Source: Microbispora sp. H11081 (GTDB lineage: Bacteria; Actinomycetota; Actinomycetes; Streptosporangiales; Streptosporangiaceae). Taken from it: 64,000 bases of DNA. The notes under the pieces were generated by a model. That model was not told the DNA's origin, did no database searches, and saw nothing but the letters and a program-made list of their open reading frames with translations. Made by a program: the position numbers and the translations under genes. Below, in pieces: positions 7,719-16,950 of the stretch (position 1 is the first letter of the stretch; every line of letters starts with the position of its first letter). The DNA lies in NCBI RefSeq assembly GCF_012999535.1, contig NZ_JABBWV010000003.1:208439-272438 (forward strand), in the 5' to 3' direction.

Positions 7719-8219
7719 TTATCGGCCGGTCGTCTCCGTGGCGCTCCACCCACGCACGAGCCTGGTCATGAACACGCTGTTGGGGTCGGGCCGGTAATCG
7801 GCGAAGGGCTCGCAGTAGTCGAACCCGAACTTCTCGTACAGCCTTCTGGCGGGCAGGAAGAATTCGGCGGAGCCGGTCTCCAGACTCAGGCGGGCGAAGC
7901 CCATCCGCTCCGCCTCGGTGAGGATGTGCCGCAGCAGCAGGGAGGCGACCCCGCCGCGTTTGCGCGCCGGGGCGGTCCGCATCGACTTCAGTTCGGCGTG
8001 CTCGGCGTCCAGCCTCTTGATCGCACCACAGCCCACGACGGCGGCGCCGTCCATCACCGACCAGAACCTGATCTCGGGCCCGCGCAGGCCGTCGAGGTCG
8101 AGGGCGTGCTTGCTCTCCAAAGGGGTGATCGACCGCATCTCGCGGACGTGCTCCCGGAGGAACTCGGCGATCTGCGGGCCGGACAGGTCGTCTTCGACGA
8201 TTCTCATCTGTTCGCTCAT
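7719..8219 (-). CDS. GNAT family N-acetyltransferase
   Basis: A 166-residue GNAT acetyltransferase. Motif A is visible as [20 protein letters not shown] (acetyl-CoA pyrophosphate loop), followed by LSLETGS and the C-terminal [14 protein letters not shown]. The start at 8219 ([11 protein letters not shown]) is preferred over an upstream in-frame start at 8405, because the extra N-terminus would be a low-complexity product of a DNA direct repeat; an internal ATG at 8207 is also possible. The substrate is unknown. Its 3' end meets the shared terminator next to tRNA-Lys. Confidence 0.85.
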   Translation of the reverse strand: MSEQMRIVEDDLSGPQIAEFLREHVREMRSITPLESKHALDLDGLRGPEIRFWSVMDGAAVVGCGAIKRLDAEHAELKSMRTAPARKRGGVASLLLRHILTEAERMGFARLSLETGSAEFFLPARRLYEKFGFDYCEPFADYRPDPNSVFMTRLVRGWSATETTGR

Positions 8220-8265
8220 CCATCGGCTCGGCGGGACTGTCAGGCACTCTAGGACGCCCGCTCCC

Positions 8266-8313
8266 GGCCTCGCGACGGCACCGGCCGAAGGCCTCGCGAC
8301 GGCACCGGCGGAA
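8266..8313. repeat. 24-bp direct repeat, two tandem copies
   Basis: GGCCTCGCGACGGCACCGGC followed by CGAA or GGAA, repeated at a 24-bp period. It lies in the intergenic region between the divergent GNAT and nhaA genes. It could be a regulatory duplication or chance slippage. Confidence 0.8.
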
Positions 8314-8403
8314 GGGCGCGGACGGCCGGGCCGTAAGATGGACGCGGAGTGCCGGGAAGTCTGGTCGGCGATCGTCCTCGCCGAACCAGGAATCGGAGCG
8401 CCC

Positions 8404-9804
8404 ATGGCCTCACCCCGCCGTCTCTACCTCCTCGGACCCGGATCCCGGGCCGAGACCCGCCGCATCGCCGACATCCTCCGCAAGGAGACGATCGGCGGCG
8501 GGCTGCTCCTGATCGCCGCCGTCGCGGCCCTCGTCTGGGCCAACTCGCCCTGGTCCGACGCGTACGAGGGGCTGCGGTCCGTGACGGTCGGCCCTGCGGG
8601 GTGGCACCTGGACCTCAGTCTCGCCCAGTGGGCCTCGGACGGCCTGCTGGCGATCTTCTTCTTCGTCGCCGGCCTTGAACTGAAGCGCGAGTTCGTGGCT
8701 GGAGACCTGCGCGACCCCCGGCGGGCCGTCGTCCCCGTCGCGGCGGCCGTCGGCGGCGTGATCGTCCCGGCACTGCTCTACCTGCTGGTCAACACGCTCC
8801 CGGACGGCGAGATGCGGGGATGGGCGACCCCGACGGCCACCGACATCGCGTTCGCGCTGGCGGTGCTCGCCGTGGTGGGGCGCAGCCTGCCCGCCGCGCT
8901 GCGCACCTTCCTGCTCACCCTGGCGGTCGTGGACGACCTGCTGGCAATCATGATCATCGCGGTCTTCTACACGTCGCACCTGTCGGTGCTGCCGCTGCTG
9001 GCGGCGCTGGCGCCGCTCGGCGTCTTCACCCTGCTGGTGCAGCGGCGGGTGCGCTCGTGGTGGCTGCTGCTCCCGCTGGCCGGCCTGACCTGGGGGCTGG
9101 TCCACGCCTCCGGGGTGCACGCCACGGTGGCCGGCGTGCTGCTCGGTTTCGCCGTGCCCGTCCTGCGGAGTGAGAAGGCGGGCGGCCCGCAGGCCGGGCC
9201 GGGGCTCGCCGAGCACTTCGAGCACCGGTTCCGCCCGATCTCGGCCGGGGTGGCCGTGCCGCTGTTCGCGCTCCTGTCCGCCGGCGTGCCGCTCGGCGGG
9301 CTGGGCGGGCTGACGAAGATGCTCACAGAACCGGTGCCGATGGGCGTCATCGCCGGGCTCGTCATGGGCAAGCCGCTGGGAATCATGGCGGCCACCTGGC
9401 TCACCGCGCGTTTCACCCGCGCCGATATCGACGAAGGTCTGACGTGGGTGGACGTCGGCGGGCTGGCGATCCTCTCCGGCATCGGGTTCACGGTGTCCCT
9501 GCTCATCGGTGAGCTGGCGTTCGGGGCGGGGACGCCGCGCGACGCGCAGGTCAAGCTGGCGGTGCTGACCGGCTCACTGGTCGCGGCGCTGCTGGCGACG
9601 GTGGTGCTGCGGCTGCGCGACCGCGCGTACCGGCGGCTAGCCGACGCGGAGGCGGACGGTCCCGGCGAAGAAGGTCCCGGCCTGGACGCTCCCGGCCTGG
9701 ACGCTCCTGGCCAGGATGGTCCCGGCCTGGACGGGCCCGGCCAAGACGGTTTTGGCCAAGACGGGGCCGTGCCCACCGGCGACCGCTCCTCCCACGGCGG
9801 GTGA
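8404..9804 (+). CDS. nhaA: Na+/H+ antiporter NhaA
   Basis: A 466-residue NhaA-family antiporter that exchanges external protons for cytoplasmic Na+ or Li+. Family landmarks are the [18 protein letters not shown] helix, the [12 protein letters not shown] segment and [15 protein letters not shown], which carries the paired Asp residues of the ion site, plus the [17 protein letters not shown]-terminal helix. About eleven hydrophobic helices fill residues 28-425. The last 45 residues are a hydrophilic degenerate hexapeptide repeat (PGLDAP, PGQDGP type) encoded by near-repetitive DNA, which is not part of the core fold. The start at 8404 is the first plausible ATG before the conserved N-terminus. 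Confidence 0.92.
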   Translation: MASPRRLYLLGPGSRAETRRIADILRKETIGGGLLLIAAVAALVWANSPWSDAYEGLRSVTVGPAGWHLDLSLAQWASDGLLAIFFFVAGLELKREFVAGDLRDPRRAVVPVAAAVGGVIVPALLYLLVNTLPDGEMRGWATPTATDIAFALAVLAVVGRSLPAALRTFLLTLAVVDDLLAIMIIAVFYTSHLSVLPLLAALAPLGVFTLLVQRRVRSWWLLLPLAGLTWGLVHASGVHATVAGVLLGFAVPVLRSEKAGGPQAGPGLAEHFEHRFRPISAGVAVPLFALLSAGVPLGGLGGLTKMLTEPVPMGVIAGLVMGKPLGIMAATWLTARFTRADIDEGLTWVDVGGLAILSGIGFTVSLLIGELAFGAGTPRDAQVKLAVLTGSLVAALLATVVLRLRDRAYRRLADAEADGPGEEGPGLDAPGLDAPGQDGPGLDGPGQDGFGQDGAVPTGDRSSHGG

Positions 9805-9822
9805 CATCGCGCCCGTGGTCCC

Positions 9823-10998
9823 TCACCACGTGACGGGCAGCGTGTCGAACCCTCCGGCCAGGCTGTCGGGGCGCGCCCTGAGCTGCTCGTACGGTACGGC
9901 GAGCGCGAGGGCGGGGAAGCGCGTGAACAGAGAGCCGAAGACCGCGCGCAGCTCGATCCTTGCCAGGGACGCCCCGAGACAGTGGTGGGGCCCGTGGCCG
10001 AACCCGACGTGCGGCTGCGGATGGCGCCGCCTGACGTCGAAGCTGTCGGGGTCGGGGTAGACGCGCTCGTCCCTGTTGGCCGCCGGGGTGGACAGAATGA
10101 GCAGCTCGCCCGCCCTGATCAGCACGCCGGCGATCTCGACGTCCTCGTGCGCGTAACGCACCAGCCCGTGCTCGCTCGGCGAGGCGACCCGCATGATCTC
10201 CTCGACCGCGCCGTCCACGAGTGAGGGGTCGCTCCGCAGCGCGTCGCGCTGGACGGGATCGCGCAGGAACAACAGCACGCCGTGGTCGATCTGGTTCACG
10301 GTGGTCTCGTGGCCCGCGAACAGCAGGCCGCCCGCGATCCTGGCGACGTCGTCCTCCTGCAGGGTGGCGTTCGCCAGGTCGGAGTAGACGTCCTCGCCGG
10401 GGTCCTCCCGCTTCGCCTTCACGATCTCGTAGGTGTAGGTGTTCATCTCCATCTGGGCGGTGGCGGACCGCTCGGGGTCGCGGAGGTCGGTCATCCCCTC
10501 GGCCATGGCCCGGAACCTGTCCCTGTCCTCGTACGGCACGCCGAGGAGCTCGCAGATCACCTGGATCGGCAGCGGGAGCGACAGGCCGGCGTGCAGGTCG
10601 GCGGGCGGGCCCTGCTCGGCGAGCCGGTCGAGCAGGCGCGCGGTCAGCGCTTCGACCCGGTCCGCCAGGCTCCGCATGCGCCGGGCCGAGAAGGCGGGGG
10701 AGAGCAGACGCCGCATCTCGGTGTGGACGGACAGCTCCGTGGCGTACTGGCCGGTCGGGCCGCCCATCACGGCGTTGTCGGACAGTCGGGCCGCGCTCGG
10801 GGGGTCGGGGTGGGAGCGGCCGAACCTTGTGTCGCCGAACACCTGCCGTATCTCCTCGTATCCCGTGACCAGCCACGCCTCGTCGCCCGTCGCGGTCGTG
10901 ACCCTGGCGATCGGCGCTCTGCTCCGCAGCTCGCCCAGGCGCGGAGAGGGCTCCAGGATGTCCGGCCGGTCGAAAGGCAGACGTGGGAGTCCGGGCAT
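9823..10998 (-). CDS. cytochrome P450
   Basis: A 391-residue soluble bacterial P450. The I-helix oxygen-activation motif is FAGHETTVNQ, the K-helix ExxR motif is EIMR, and the haem-binding loop is FGHGPHHCLGASLAR with the axial Cys. All three are intact. The start at 10998 (MPGLPRLPFDRPDIL) matches the usual P450 N-terminus and has a purine-rich GGGAAGG upstream; the frame stays open further 5' but without P450 similarity. There is no adjacent ferredoxin or reductase, so electron partners are elsewhere. The substrate cannot be inferred. It is convergent with nhaA. Confidence 0.92.
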   Translation of the reverse strand: MPGLPRLPFDRPDILEPSPRLGELRSRAPIARVTTATGDEAWLVTGYEEIRQVFGDTRFGRSHPDPPSAARLSDNAVMGGPTGQYATELSVHTEMRRLLSPAFSARRMRSLADRVEALTARLLDRLAEQGPPADLHAGLSLPLPIQVICELLGVPYEDRDRFRAMAEGMTDLRDPERSATAQMEMNTYTYEIVKAKREDPGEDVYSDLANATLQEDDVARIAGGLLFAGHETTVNQIDHGVLLFLRDPVQRDALRSDPSLVDGAVEEIMRVASPSEHGLVRYAHEDVEIAGVLIRAGELLILSTPAANRDERVYPDPDSFDVRRRHPQPHVGFGHGPHHCLGASLARIELRAVFGSLFTRFPALALAVPYEQLRARPDSLAGGFDTLPVTW

Positions 10999-11356
10999 GG
11001 GTGACCTTCCCTTCGCTGTGTGGACCCTTCCGAATCTCTCTCCTGACTCGATGTCCGGCAAGTGAGTAAGACCATGTCCGGTGTGACCGCAGACGAGACG
11101 TTTGCCGCACGCCGGGACCGAGACGCGGCGGCTGTGCCCGCCCGCGAACACCACCGTCGTTCCGTGCCCCGGCATGACACGGGTGGTACGGGAGGAACGG
11201 AACTCAAGTCGTGGTGAAGTCACCGCATCCAGCGGGAGATCTTCGCCGGGGCCGGGGTGGCGTCGCCGGGTGAAGGGGGAGACCGCATTTCACTACCAAT
11301 CGTGTCCGGATGAGCACATCGTTGTCGCCCGGCACAGAGCCTGGAGGTGGTGGCGG
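10999..11356. other. 358-bp divergent intergenic region
   Basis: Separates the P450 gene from the small gene at 11357 and presumably carries both promoters. Frames here are open but show no similarity to known proteins or a plausible start. No operator or structured RNA was recognised. Confidence 0.5.
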
Positions 11357-11593
11357 GTGCGGTTCTCAGCCGAGGACGCTGTCTGGAGACAACTGAGCAG
11401 CGAGTACGCCGGTCGCTGGTCGATCTGGCGGAGCGACGCCGGCCGCTGGTACGCGACCCGGCTGATCAGGTCGTTGTCCAGGATCGACATGGACCGGGGC
11501 CTGATCATGACCGCGTGCGGGGAGAGCGCGGAGGAGTTGCGCGCGCTGCTCACCGCGCAGGAGGGGCTGAGGGGCCAGCCGCTCTCTTCGTGA
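11357..11593 (+). CDS. small WRSDxGRW(W/Y)ATR-family protein, regulatory partner type
   Basis: A 78-residue protein. Its core GRWSIWRSDAGRWYATR is clearly paralogous to the 75-residue protein at 34808 (GWIIWRSDVGRWWATR), and both end in an Ala/Leu-rich helix (LRALLTAQEGL here). The GTG at 11357 is chosen because a GGAGG Shine-Dalgarno sits 9 bases upstream and because the longer frame adds no conserved sequence. No named domain is recognised. One copy sits near an HATPase gene and the other beside an XRE regulator, the pattern of DUF397-type accessory proteins in Streptomyces WhiJ/AbaA modules; that analogy is inference. Confidence 0.6.
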   Translation: MRFSAEDAVWRQLSSEYAGRWSIWRSDAGRWYATRLIRSLSRIDMDRGLIMTACGESAEELRALLTAQEGLRGQPLSS

Positions 11594-12107
11594 CGTCCGG
11601 CGCCTGGCCGGATCCGCCGGGCCCACACCCGCGAGGCGCGCCCGGCGGACGCCCGGCAGGGGTCGGCGGGCCGTCCGCCGGACGGCCCAGCGGTGGGCTC
11701 TGCTGCGAGCCGCGCGCCCGCCGCCGTCGCGGGCGGGGTGAGAAAAGGGCGAAAGCACACGAGAAGATGCGCGGAGGGCCGCCGTGTGCGTCCGCGGTAC
11801 GGAGTACGCGATTCGGTCCAGCCGCATCGGCAGGCGGTGGCGGGCTGAATTTCAGCTAATTTCATGGCCGCGACGCCCGGACCTGGACGTCCCGGAGCGC
11901 GGGGGAGCGGCCGCTCGCGCCGGGCGGGTCACCGCTGACGTGCGCACACGCGAGTGCGAGCAGTGGCGTCGCGGGGTCTTCTGCGCCGTCTTCGGTCTCG
12001 GATCGGGCATCGACCGGAAACAATCTTGTTTCTTCGAATTCACACGACTACGTCGCGTGCCGTATTTTGAGCTGTGGGAGCGCTCCCATGAGCCTAAGGA
12101 GGCGCGC
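11594..12107. other. 514-bp intergenic region with hairpin and operator
   Basis: It contains a 9-bp-stem hairpin at 11668-11688 (GGGCCGTCC..GGACGGCCC), a plausible terminator for the small upstream gene, and near its end the palindrome at 12075-12088. The open frame running through it has no recognisable protein similarity and is not called. Confidence 0.5.
12075..12088. promoter_or_regulatory. perfect CebR/CelR-type (LacI family) operator
   Basis: TGGGAGCGCTCCCA, a perfect 14-bp palindrome 19 bp before the GTG of the HATPase gene. The sequence is identical to the operator described for the cellobiose-responsive LacI regulators CebR (Streptomyces) and CelR (Thermobifida). No sugar gene adjoins it. 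Confidence 0.6.
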
Positions 12108-12578
12108 GTGACTCTCCCTTTCGGTACGGCGCCGGTTGACCCGGCCCCCGTCTGGACCGCCGAATGCCTCCTGCCCGCCGTCGGCGCGAGCGTGGCGGAG
12201 GCGCGCGCTCTCGTACGTCGCGAGCTGTGCCGATGGGGCCTCGACGAACTGGTCGACGACTGCTCGCTGATCGTGAGCGAACTCGCGTCCAACGTCGTAC
12301 GGCACGGCGGCAACGTCTTCACCCTCCGGCTGGGCAGCAACGGCACCTGGGTGTACGGCGAGGTGTTCGACCAGGGGGAGGGCGTGCCGCACCAGCGTGA
12401 GGCGGACATCGACTCCATCGGCGGACGCGGCCTGCTCATCGTGGACGAACTCGCCGACGACTGGGGGGTGGCGAGCGCGGGCGGCCGGGGCGGCAAGACC
12501 GTGTGGTTCCTCGCCGGAGCGGGCAGCCCGTCTCTGCTGCCCGTCGTCCCGCACCAGTCCCGCATCGCGGTCGGCTGA
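12108..12578 (+). CDS. ATP-binding HATPase_c_2 protein (RsbW/SpoIIAB-like)
   Basis: A 156-residue cytosolic GHKL ATPase of the anti-sigma-factor-kinase type. The N box is VSELASNVVRHGG, the G1 region is VFDQGEGVP and the G2-like block is IGGRGLLIVDELADDWG; no membrane segment or phosphoacceptor domain is present. Proteins of this type phosphorylate anti-anti-sigma factors or bind sigma factors, and many actinomycete members are of unknown partner. The GTG at 12108 is preceded by TAAGGAGG at good spacing. A CebR/CelR-type palindrome lies just upstream. No sigma factor is in the window. Confidence 0.85.
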   Translation: MTLPFGTAPVDPAPVWTAECLLPAVGASVAEARALVRRELCRWGLDELVDDCSLIVSELASNVVRHGGNVFTLRLGSNGTWVYGEVFDQGEGVPHQREADIDSIGGRGLLIVDELADDWGVASAGGRGGKTVWFLAGAGSPSLLPVVPHQSRIAVG

Positions 12579-12592
12579 TCCGTCCCGTCGTC

Positions 12593-13123
12593 TCAGGAGG
12601 CCTTCGCGCCGTCGAGGCGGGCGAGCACGACGTCCGCGATCTCCTCGGGCCCTCGCGTGGAGGGGTCCACGGTGATGTCCGCCACCTCACGGAACCCCGG
12701 CAGTCGCAGGTCGCGCATCTCGGTCAGCATTCGCACCAGGTCGGGCTTGAAGTGCGGGCGGTGCGCACTCGACTTCATCCGCTCGGCGAGCACCTCGGGC
12801 GGGCCGTCGAGGAACACCACGAAGGCGGGAGCCAGCGCGCGGAGCGTCTCCGGGTCCTCGACCGTGCTGGCGGCGGCCGCGATTACCGGGGCGGGCCGGT
12901 CCGCCAGCGCGTCCCGCAGCACCAGCGCCTCGCGCGCGTGCAGTTCGTCGGCGCCGACCTCGTCGGCCATCGCCGCGGCGGTCGTGCCGTACCTCGCCTG
13001 GAGATCGGCGTCGCTGTCGCGCATGGGACGGCCGAGCGCGTCGGCGAGGAGCCGGGCGACGGTGCTCTTCCCCGCGCCCATGAGGCCCATCACCACAATG
13101 GGGATATCGGTCATGATTCGCAT
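12593..13123 (-). CDS. shikimate kinase-like P-loop kinase
   Basis: A 176-residue P-loop kinase of shikimate-kinase fold. Walker A is GLMGAGKST, followed by RDSDADLQARYG, which matches the DxD shikimate-binding block, and the FVVFLDGPPEVLAER strand-helix. The LID arginines are weakly conserved (SSAHRPHF). Because it is far from aro genes and its substrate block is altered around GADELHAREA, it may act on another small hydroxyl compound (gluconate kinase-like). It is convergent with the HATPase gene, 14 bp between stops. Confidence 0.75.
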   Translation of the reverse strand: MRIMTDIPIVVMGLMGAGKSTVARLLADALGRPMRDSDADLQARYGTTAAAMADEVGADELHAREALVLRDALADRPAPVIAAAASTVEDPETLRALAPAFVVFLDGPPEVLAERMKSSAHRPHFKPDLVRMLTEMRDLRLPGFREVADITVDPSTRGPEEIADVVLARLDGAKAS

Positions 13124-13199
13124 CGTGCCCTATGCGGACACCGGCATGCGACGTTTGGAATCCGTGTGAGGGATAGTGCACAAGGCGAAGGAGGAAGCC

Positions 13200-13463
13200 A
13201 TGACCATCGCCGGAAGCATCATCCTCATCATGCTGGGGGCCATCCTCACCTGGGCGGTCGACTTCACCATCGTGGGTCTCGACATCCAGGTGATCGGCGT
13301 GATCCTCATGGTGGGCGGTCTGGCCGGACTGCTCTTCGGCATCTGGCGCCTGACGACGGCCCGCCGCAGGACCACCGTCACCACCGCCGCCCCCATGGGC
13401 ACGCCGGCCGCGACGCACCGCCAGCAGGTGTACGAGGAGCAGCGCTACAGCGACCCCATCTGA
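13200..13463 (+). CDS. DUF6458 family small membrane protein
   Basis: An 87-residue two-TM protein. Helices lie at about residues 4-20 (GSIILIMLGAILTWAV) and 26-48 (DIQVIGVILMVGGLAGLLFG), followed by a basic, Thr-rich cytoplasmic tail. This matches the DUF6458 pattern seen in many actinobacteria; function unknown. The ATG at 13200 is chosen over an upstream GTG because GGAGGAA lies just before it. The stop is followed by a 10-bp repeat containing extra stop codons. Confidence 0.75.
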   Translation: MTIAGSIILIMLGAILTWAVDFTIVGLDIQVIGVILMVGGLAGLLFGIWRLTTARRRTTVTTAAPMGTPAATHRQQVYEEQRYSDPI

Positions 13464-13490
13464 CCCCCGCTGACCCCCGCTGACCCCCGC
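13461..13490. repeat. 10-bp tandem repeat, three copies
   Basis: Three exact copies of TGACCCCCGC beginning at the stop codon of the DUF6458 gene. It looks like replication slippage; no function is apparent. Confidence 0.85.
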
Positions 13491-13525
13491 GCCGACTTCC
13501 GACGGTCCGAAGGGAGGCACCGACC

Positions 13526-13918
13526 ATGCCAGGACGCAAGGAACTGCCCTCGACCCTGGAGCGCTCGCCCAAGGAGGCCCAGGAGACCTGGATCAAGGCC
13601 CACGACTCCGCCGTCGAGACGTACGGCGAGGGTGAGCGGGCCCACCGCACGGCGTTTGCCGCGCTCAAGCACTCGTACGAGAAGGTGGGCGACCACTGGG
13701 AGAAGAAGGAGGGGCGCGGGCCGTCGGACGAGCAGGCGAGGAAGAGCACGCCCAAGCAGGGCAAGACGGCCGAGGGCGTCGACGCGAACGCCTCCAAGCA
13801 CCATCTCTACGAGGTCGCGAGCCGCCTCGGCATCCCCGGCCGGTCCAAGATGACCAAGGACGAGCTCGTGGACGCCATCAAGAAGGCCAACCGCAAGGCC
13901 ACCGCCAAGGCTCGCTGA
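13526..13918 (+). CDS. ChaB family protein with Rho N-terminal-like domain
   Basis: A 130-residue basic protein. Residues 1-60 match ChaB (ELPSTLERSPKEAQETWIKA; AFAALKHSYEKVGDHW). Residues about 90-125 are a Rho-N/SAP-like helical module (LYEVASRLGIPGRSKMTKDE) ending in a Lys-rich tail, suggesting nucleic-acid binding. ChaB was named as a cation-transport regulator, but in actinobacteria the fusion with Rho-N is common and uncharacterised. AGGGAGG precedes the ATG. A strong hairpin follows. Confidence 0.85.
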   Translation: MPGRKELPSTLERSPKEAQETWIKAHDSAVETYGEGERAHRTAFAALKHSYEKVGDHWEKKEGRGPSDEQARKSTPKQGKTAEGVDANASKHHLYEVASRLGIPGRSKMTKDELVDAIKKANRKATAKAR

Positions 13919-13934
13919 GCCACCTCACCCGCCG

Positions 13935-13967
13935 GCCGCCGGCCGCCCGCATCGGGCGGCCGGCGGC
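13935..13967. terminator. bidirectional hairpin terminator
   Basis: A perfect 15-bp GC stem (GCCGCCGGCCGCCCG and complement) with loop CAT, between the convergent chaB-like and transketolase genes. Confidence 0.75.
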
Positions 13968-14047
13968 TCTGTCCGTCCCCGGCGGACTCCGCCGGACGAA
14001 TCCCGTCCGGCGGAATCGGTCCGGCGAAATCCGTTCAGCGGAGCCAT

Positions 14048-15874
14048 TCAGCGGAGCAGGGACAGGACGGCCTCGCGGATCGCGTTCCTGTCGATGCCCG
14101 CGTCCTCCAACTGCTCCTGCGCGGTCGCGCTGCCGGGCATTCCCGACACGCCCAGCTTGCGCACCCGCACCGCCGAGCCGGCCAGCGCGGAGAGCACGGC
14201 GTCGCCCAGGCCGCCCTCCGGCCAGTGGTCCTCGACCGTGACCACCTTGCCGGTCGTCTCGGCCATCTCGACCAGTTCCGGGGAGTCGAGCGGCTTGATC
14301 GAGTAGGCGTCGATCACGGTGACGGAGACGCCGTCCCCGGCGAGTAGGTCGGCCGCCGCCAGGGCCTCGTGCACGGTCACGCCCGCCGCCACGACGGTCG
14401 CCTGGCCGCCGGTGCGCAGGATCTTGCAGCCGCCCACGGGGAACTCCTCGTCGGGACCGTAGATCACCGGCGTCTCGCCCCGCGTCGTCCGCATGTAGCG
14501 GACGCCCTCCATGTCCGCCATGTCGGTGACCAGCCGGGCCGTCTGGTTGGCGTCGCAGGGGTAGAGCACCGTGCTGCCGTGCACGGCGCGGAACGCCGCG
14601 AGGTCCTCCAGGCCCATCTGCGAGGGCCCGTCCTCGCCGATCGACACCCCGCCGTGCGACCCCACCAGGCAGATCCCGGCCCGGCTCACCGCCGCCATCC
14701 TGACGAAGTCGTACGCCCTGGTGAAGAAGGCGGCGAACGTCGCGGCGTAGGGGATCCAGCCGCGGGCGCCCATGCCGACGGCGGCGGCGACCATCTGCTG
14801 CTCGGCGATGTAGCACTCGAAGAACCGCTCCGGATGCGCCTTGGCGAACGCCTCCAGCTTCGTCGAGTCGGCCACCTCGCCGTCGAGCGCGACGACGTCG
14901 CCGCGGGCCGTGCCGAGCGCGGCCAGCGCCTCGCCGAAGGCGGACCGGGTGGCCACCCGGTCGCCCAGCGCGTACTTCGGCAGGTCGAGCCCGCCGTTCG
15001 CGTACCGGTACGGCACGGCGGGGGCGTCGGGCGGGCTGACCTGGACGGTGACGGCGCGGGGCCCGCCCATCTCGACGAGCGCCTGCTCGGCGTCGTCGAG
15101 CGGCTTGCCGTGCTTGCCTTCGCGGTTCTCCACGGCGGACACGCCGCGGCCCTTGCACGTCCTTGCGATGATCGCCGTCGGGCGGCGCCGGGTGGTCCTT
15201 GCGTCGGCGAGCGCGTAGTCGATCTGGCCGGGGTCGTGGCCGTCGATCTCGATGGTGTGCCAGCCGAAGGCGCCGAGCCTGGCCGCGTACGCGCCGAGGT
15301 CCCAGCCGTGCCGGGTGGGGCCGTGCTGGCCGAGCCGGTTCACGTCGATGATCGCCGTGAGGTTGTTCAGCCCTTCGTGCCCGGCGTGCTCGAACGCCTC
15401 CCACATCGACCCCTCGGCGAGTTCGCTGTCGCCGCACAGCACCCAGACGTGGTACGGCAGGCGGTCGAGCCTGCGCGCGGTCAGCGCGAGCCCCACCCCG
15501 ACCGGCAGACCGAAGCCCAGCGAGCCCGTGGCGACGTCTACGAACGGCACCTCAGGGGTGGGATGGCCCTCCAGACGGCTGCCGCGCCTGCGGAAGGTGA
15601 GCAACTCCTCGTCGGTGACGATCCCCGCCGCCTTGAGCATCGCGTACAGCAGGGGGGAGGCATGGCCCTTGGAGAAGATCAGATGGTCGTTGGCCGGGTT
15701 GGCGGGGTCGCCGACGTCCACGCGGAGATGACGCGCGAGCAGCACGGCCATCAGCTCGGCCGCCGACATCGAGGACGTGGGATGTCCCGATCCGGCGGCC
15801 GCGGCGGCCCGCACCGAGTCCACCCTGAGCTGGGCGGCGAGTTCGCAGAGGAACCTGTAGTCAAGCTCGTCCAT
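14048..15874 (-). CDS. tkt: transketolase
   Basis: A 608-residue single-chain transketolase, thiamine-diphosphate and Mg dependent, interconverting pentose phosphates, sedoheptulose 7-phosphate and triose phosphates. The N-terminal half has AAAAGSGHPTSSMSAAELMA and the cofactor-binding CGDSELAEGSMWEA with IDVNRLG. The pyrimidine-binding domain starts near SAFGEALAAL (about 310) with VALDGEVADSTK, and the C-terminal domain follows. Length fits the short human-like or DXS-like transketolases. It is last in a four-gene set (hldE, small membrane protein, SDR, tkt), with 73 bp to the SDR gene. Supplying sedoheptulose 7-phosphate for a heptose pathway is inference. Confidence 0.92.
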   Translation of the reverse strand: MDELDYRFLCELAAQLRVDSVRAAAAAGSGHPTSSMSAAELMAVLLARHLRVDVGDPANPANDHLIFSKGHASPLLYAMLKAAGIVTDEELLTFRRRGSRLEGHPTPEVPFVDVATGSLGFGLPVGVGLALTARRLDRLPYHVWVLCGDSELAEGSMWEAFEHAGHEGLNNLTAIIDVNRLGQHGPTRHGWDLGAYAARLGAFGWHTIEIDGHDPGQIDYALADARTTRRRPTAIIARTCKGRGVSAVENREGKHGKPLDDAEQALVEMGGPRAVTVQVSPPDAPAVPYRYANGGLDLPKYALGDRVATRSAFGEALAALGTARGDVVALDGEVADSTKLEAFAKAHPERFFECYIAEQQMVAAAVGMGARGWIPYAATFAAFFTRAYDFVRMAAVSRAGICLVGSHGGVSIGEDGPSQMGLEDLAAFRAVHGSTVLYPCDANQTARLVTDMADMEGVRYMRTTRGETPVIYGPDEEFPVGGCKILRTGGQATVVAAGVTVHEALAAADLLAGDGVSVTVIDAYSIKPLDSPELVEMAETTGKVVTVEDHWPEGGLGDAVLSALAGSAVRVRKLGVSGMPGSATAQEQLEDAGIDRNAIREAVLSLLR

Positions 15875-15947
15875 CGCCCTCGACTACCCCGGTAAGTCAC
15901 TTCATATCGCAGTAAAAGGGGCGTACCGCGATATATCGGTGATCCCG

Positions 15948-16946
15948 TCAGCGGCGGCGCAGGCCGAGACCGGCGACGGCGGCGAGCCCGATGCCGGCGG
16001 CGGTGACCAGACGGCGGTGCTGCGACATCCACAACTGCAGGCTGCGGCCGTGCGACCGGCGGTCGAAGGCGCCGTGCGCGCCGTAGTCCTTGTCCTCGTC
16101 CGCGGGCTTCCACAGGTTGGACACCCCGGTCGGCGCCATGTCGCGGGTGAGCTGCGACCGTACCCCGGTCCGCGCGAGATAGCGGTCGAGCAGCGCGGGC
16201 ACCGTCCGCTGGCCCAAGATCGTGGCCGCGGTCATCCCGCCGACCCAGTACTCCTTGCGCTCCGGGTGCTCGGCGGCGTAGACGAGCGCGCGGGCGGCCA
16301 CCTCCGGCTCGTAGATCGGCGGGACCGGCTGCGCGTGCCGGCGCATCCGGTTGAGCCCCCAGTCGAACTGCGGGGTGTTCAGCGCCGGTAACTGCACGAT
16401 CGTGATCTTCACGCCGGAGTCCTCGGCGAGCAGTTCGGTCCGCACCGACTCGGTGAACCCGGCGATCGCGTGCTTGGCGCCGCAGTACGCCGACTGCAGC
16501 GGGATCGACCGGTAGGCGAGGGCCGACCCCGCCTGGACGATGGCGCCCTTGTCGCGGGGCCTCATCATCTCCAGGGCCACCCGGGTGCCCCACACGTAGC
16601 CGAGGTAGGTCACCTTCGTCTCGCGCTCGTACTCCTCCGGGGTGATCTCAAGGAACGGCGCGAACACCGTCGTGAACGCGATGTTGATCCACACGTCGAT
16701 CGGGCCGAGCTCGGCCTCCGCCCGCTGGGCGGCCCGGCGGACCTGGTCGTAGTCGGAGACGTCAGCGGCGAACGTCTTCCCCGTGCCGCCCTCGGCCCCG
16801 ACGTCCACGGCGGCGCCGGCGAGGCCCGCCTCGCCCCGGGCGACGAGGGCGACCTTCGCGCCCTCCGCCCCGAGCAGCCGGACCACGGCGCGGCCCACCC
16901 CGCCGCTCGCGCCGGTCACGACGACGACCTTGTCCTTCAGGCTCAC
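15948..16946 (-). CDS. SDR family oxidoreductase with C-terminal extension
   Basis: A 332-residue short-chain dehydrogenase. The nucleotide-binding motif is VVTGASGGVGRA (residues 9-20), NxAx is replaced by NIAF, and the catalytic set is SALAYRSIPLQSAYCGAKHA (Ser, Tyr-x-x-x-Lys). The extra 80 residues end in a hydrophobic segment (VTAAGIGLAAVAGLGLRRR), suggesting membrane association. This longer type is common in actinobacteria with unknown substrate. It starts 4 bp after the upstream small membrane gene ends, so they are probably co-transcribed. It is not an HldD-type epimerase by sequence. Confidence 0.85.
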   Translation of the reverse strand: MSLKDKVVVVTGASGGVGRAVVRLLGAEGAKVALVARGEAGLAGAAVDVGAEGGTGKTFAADVSDYDQVRRAAQRAEAELGPIDVWINIAFTTVFAPFLEITPEEYERETKVTYLGYVWGTRVALEMMRPRDKGAIVQAGSALAYRSIPLQSAYCGAKHAIAGFTESVRTELLAEDSGVKITIVQLPALNTPQFDWGLNRMRRHAQPVPPIYEPEVAARALVYAAEHPERKEYWVGGMTAATILGQRTVPALLDRYLARTGVRSQLTRDMAPTGVSNLWKPADEDKDYGAHGAFDRRSHGRSLQLWMSQHRRLVTAAGIGLAAVAGLGLRRR

Positions 16947-16950
16947 CTCG

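Noticed and set aside
7636-8247. A minus-strand frame ending in CAARDSNPGPAD
   Set aside because: This ending is the well-known translation of a tRNA gene read antisense. It overlaps tRNA-Lys; a similar artefact occurs at 28502-28780.
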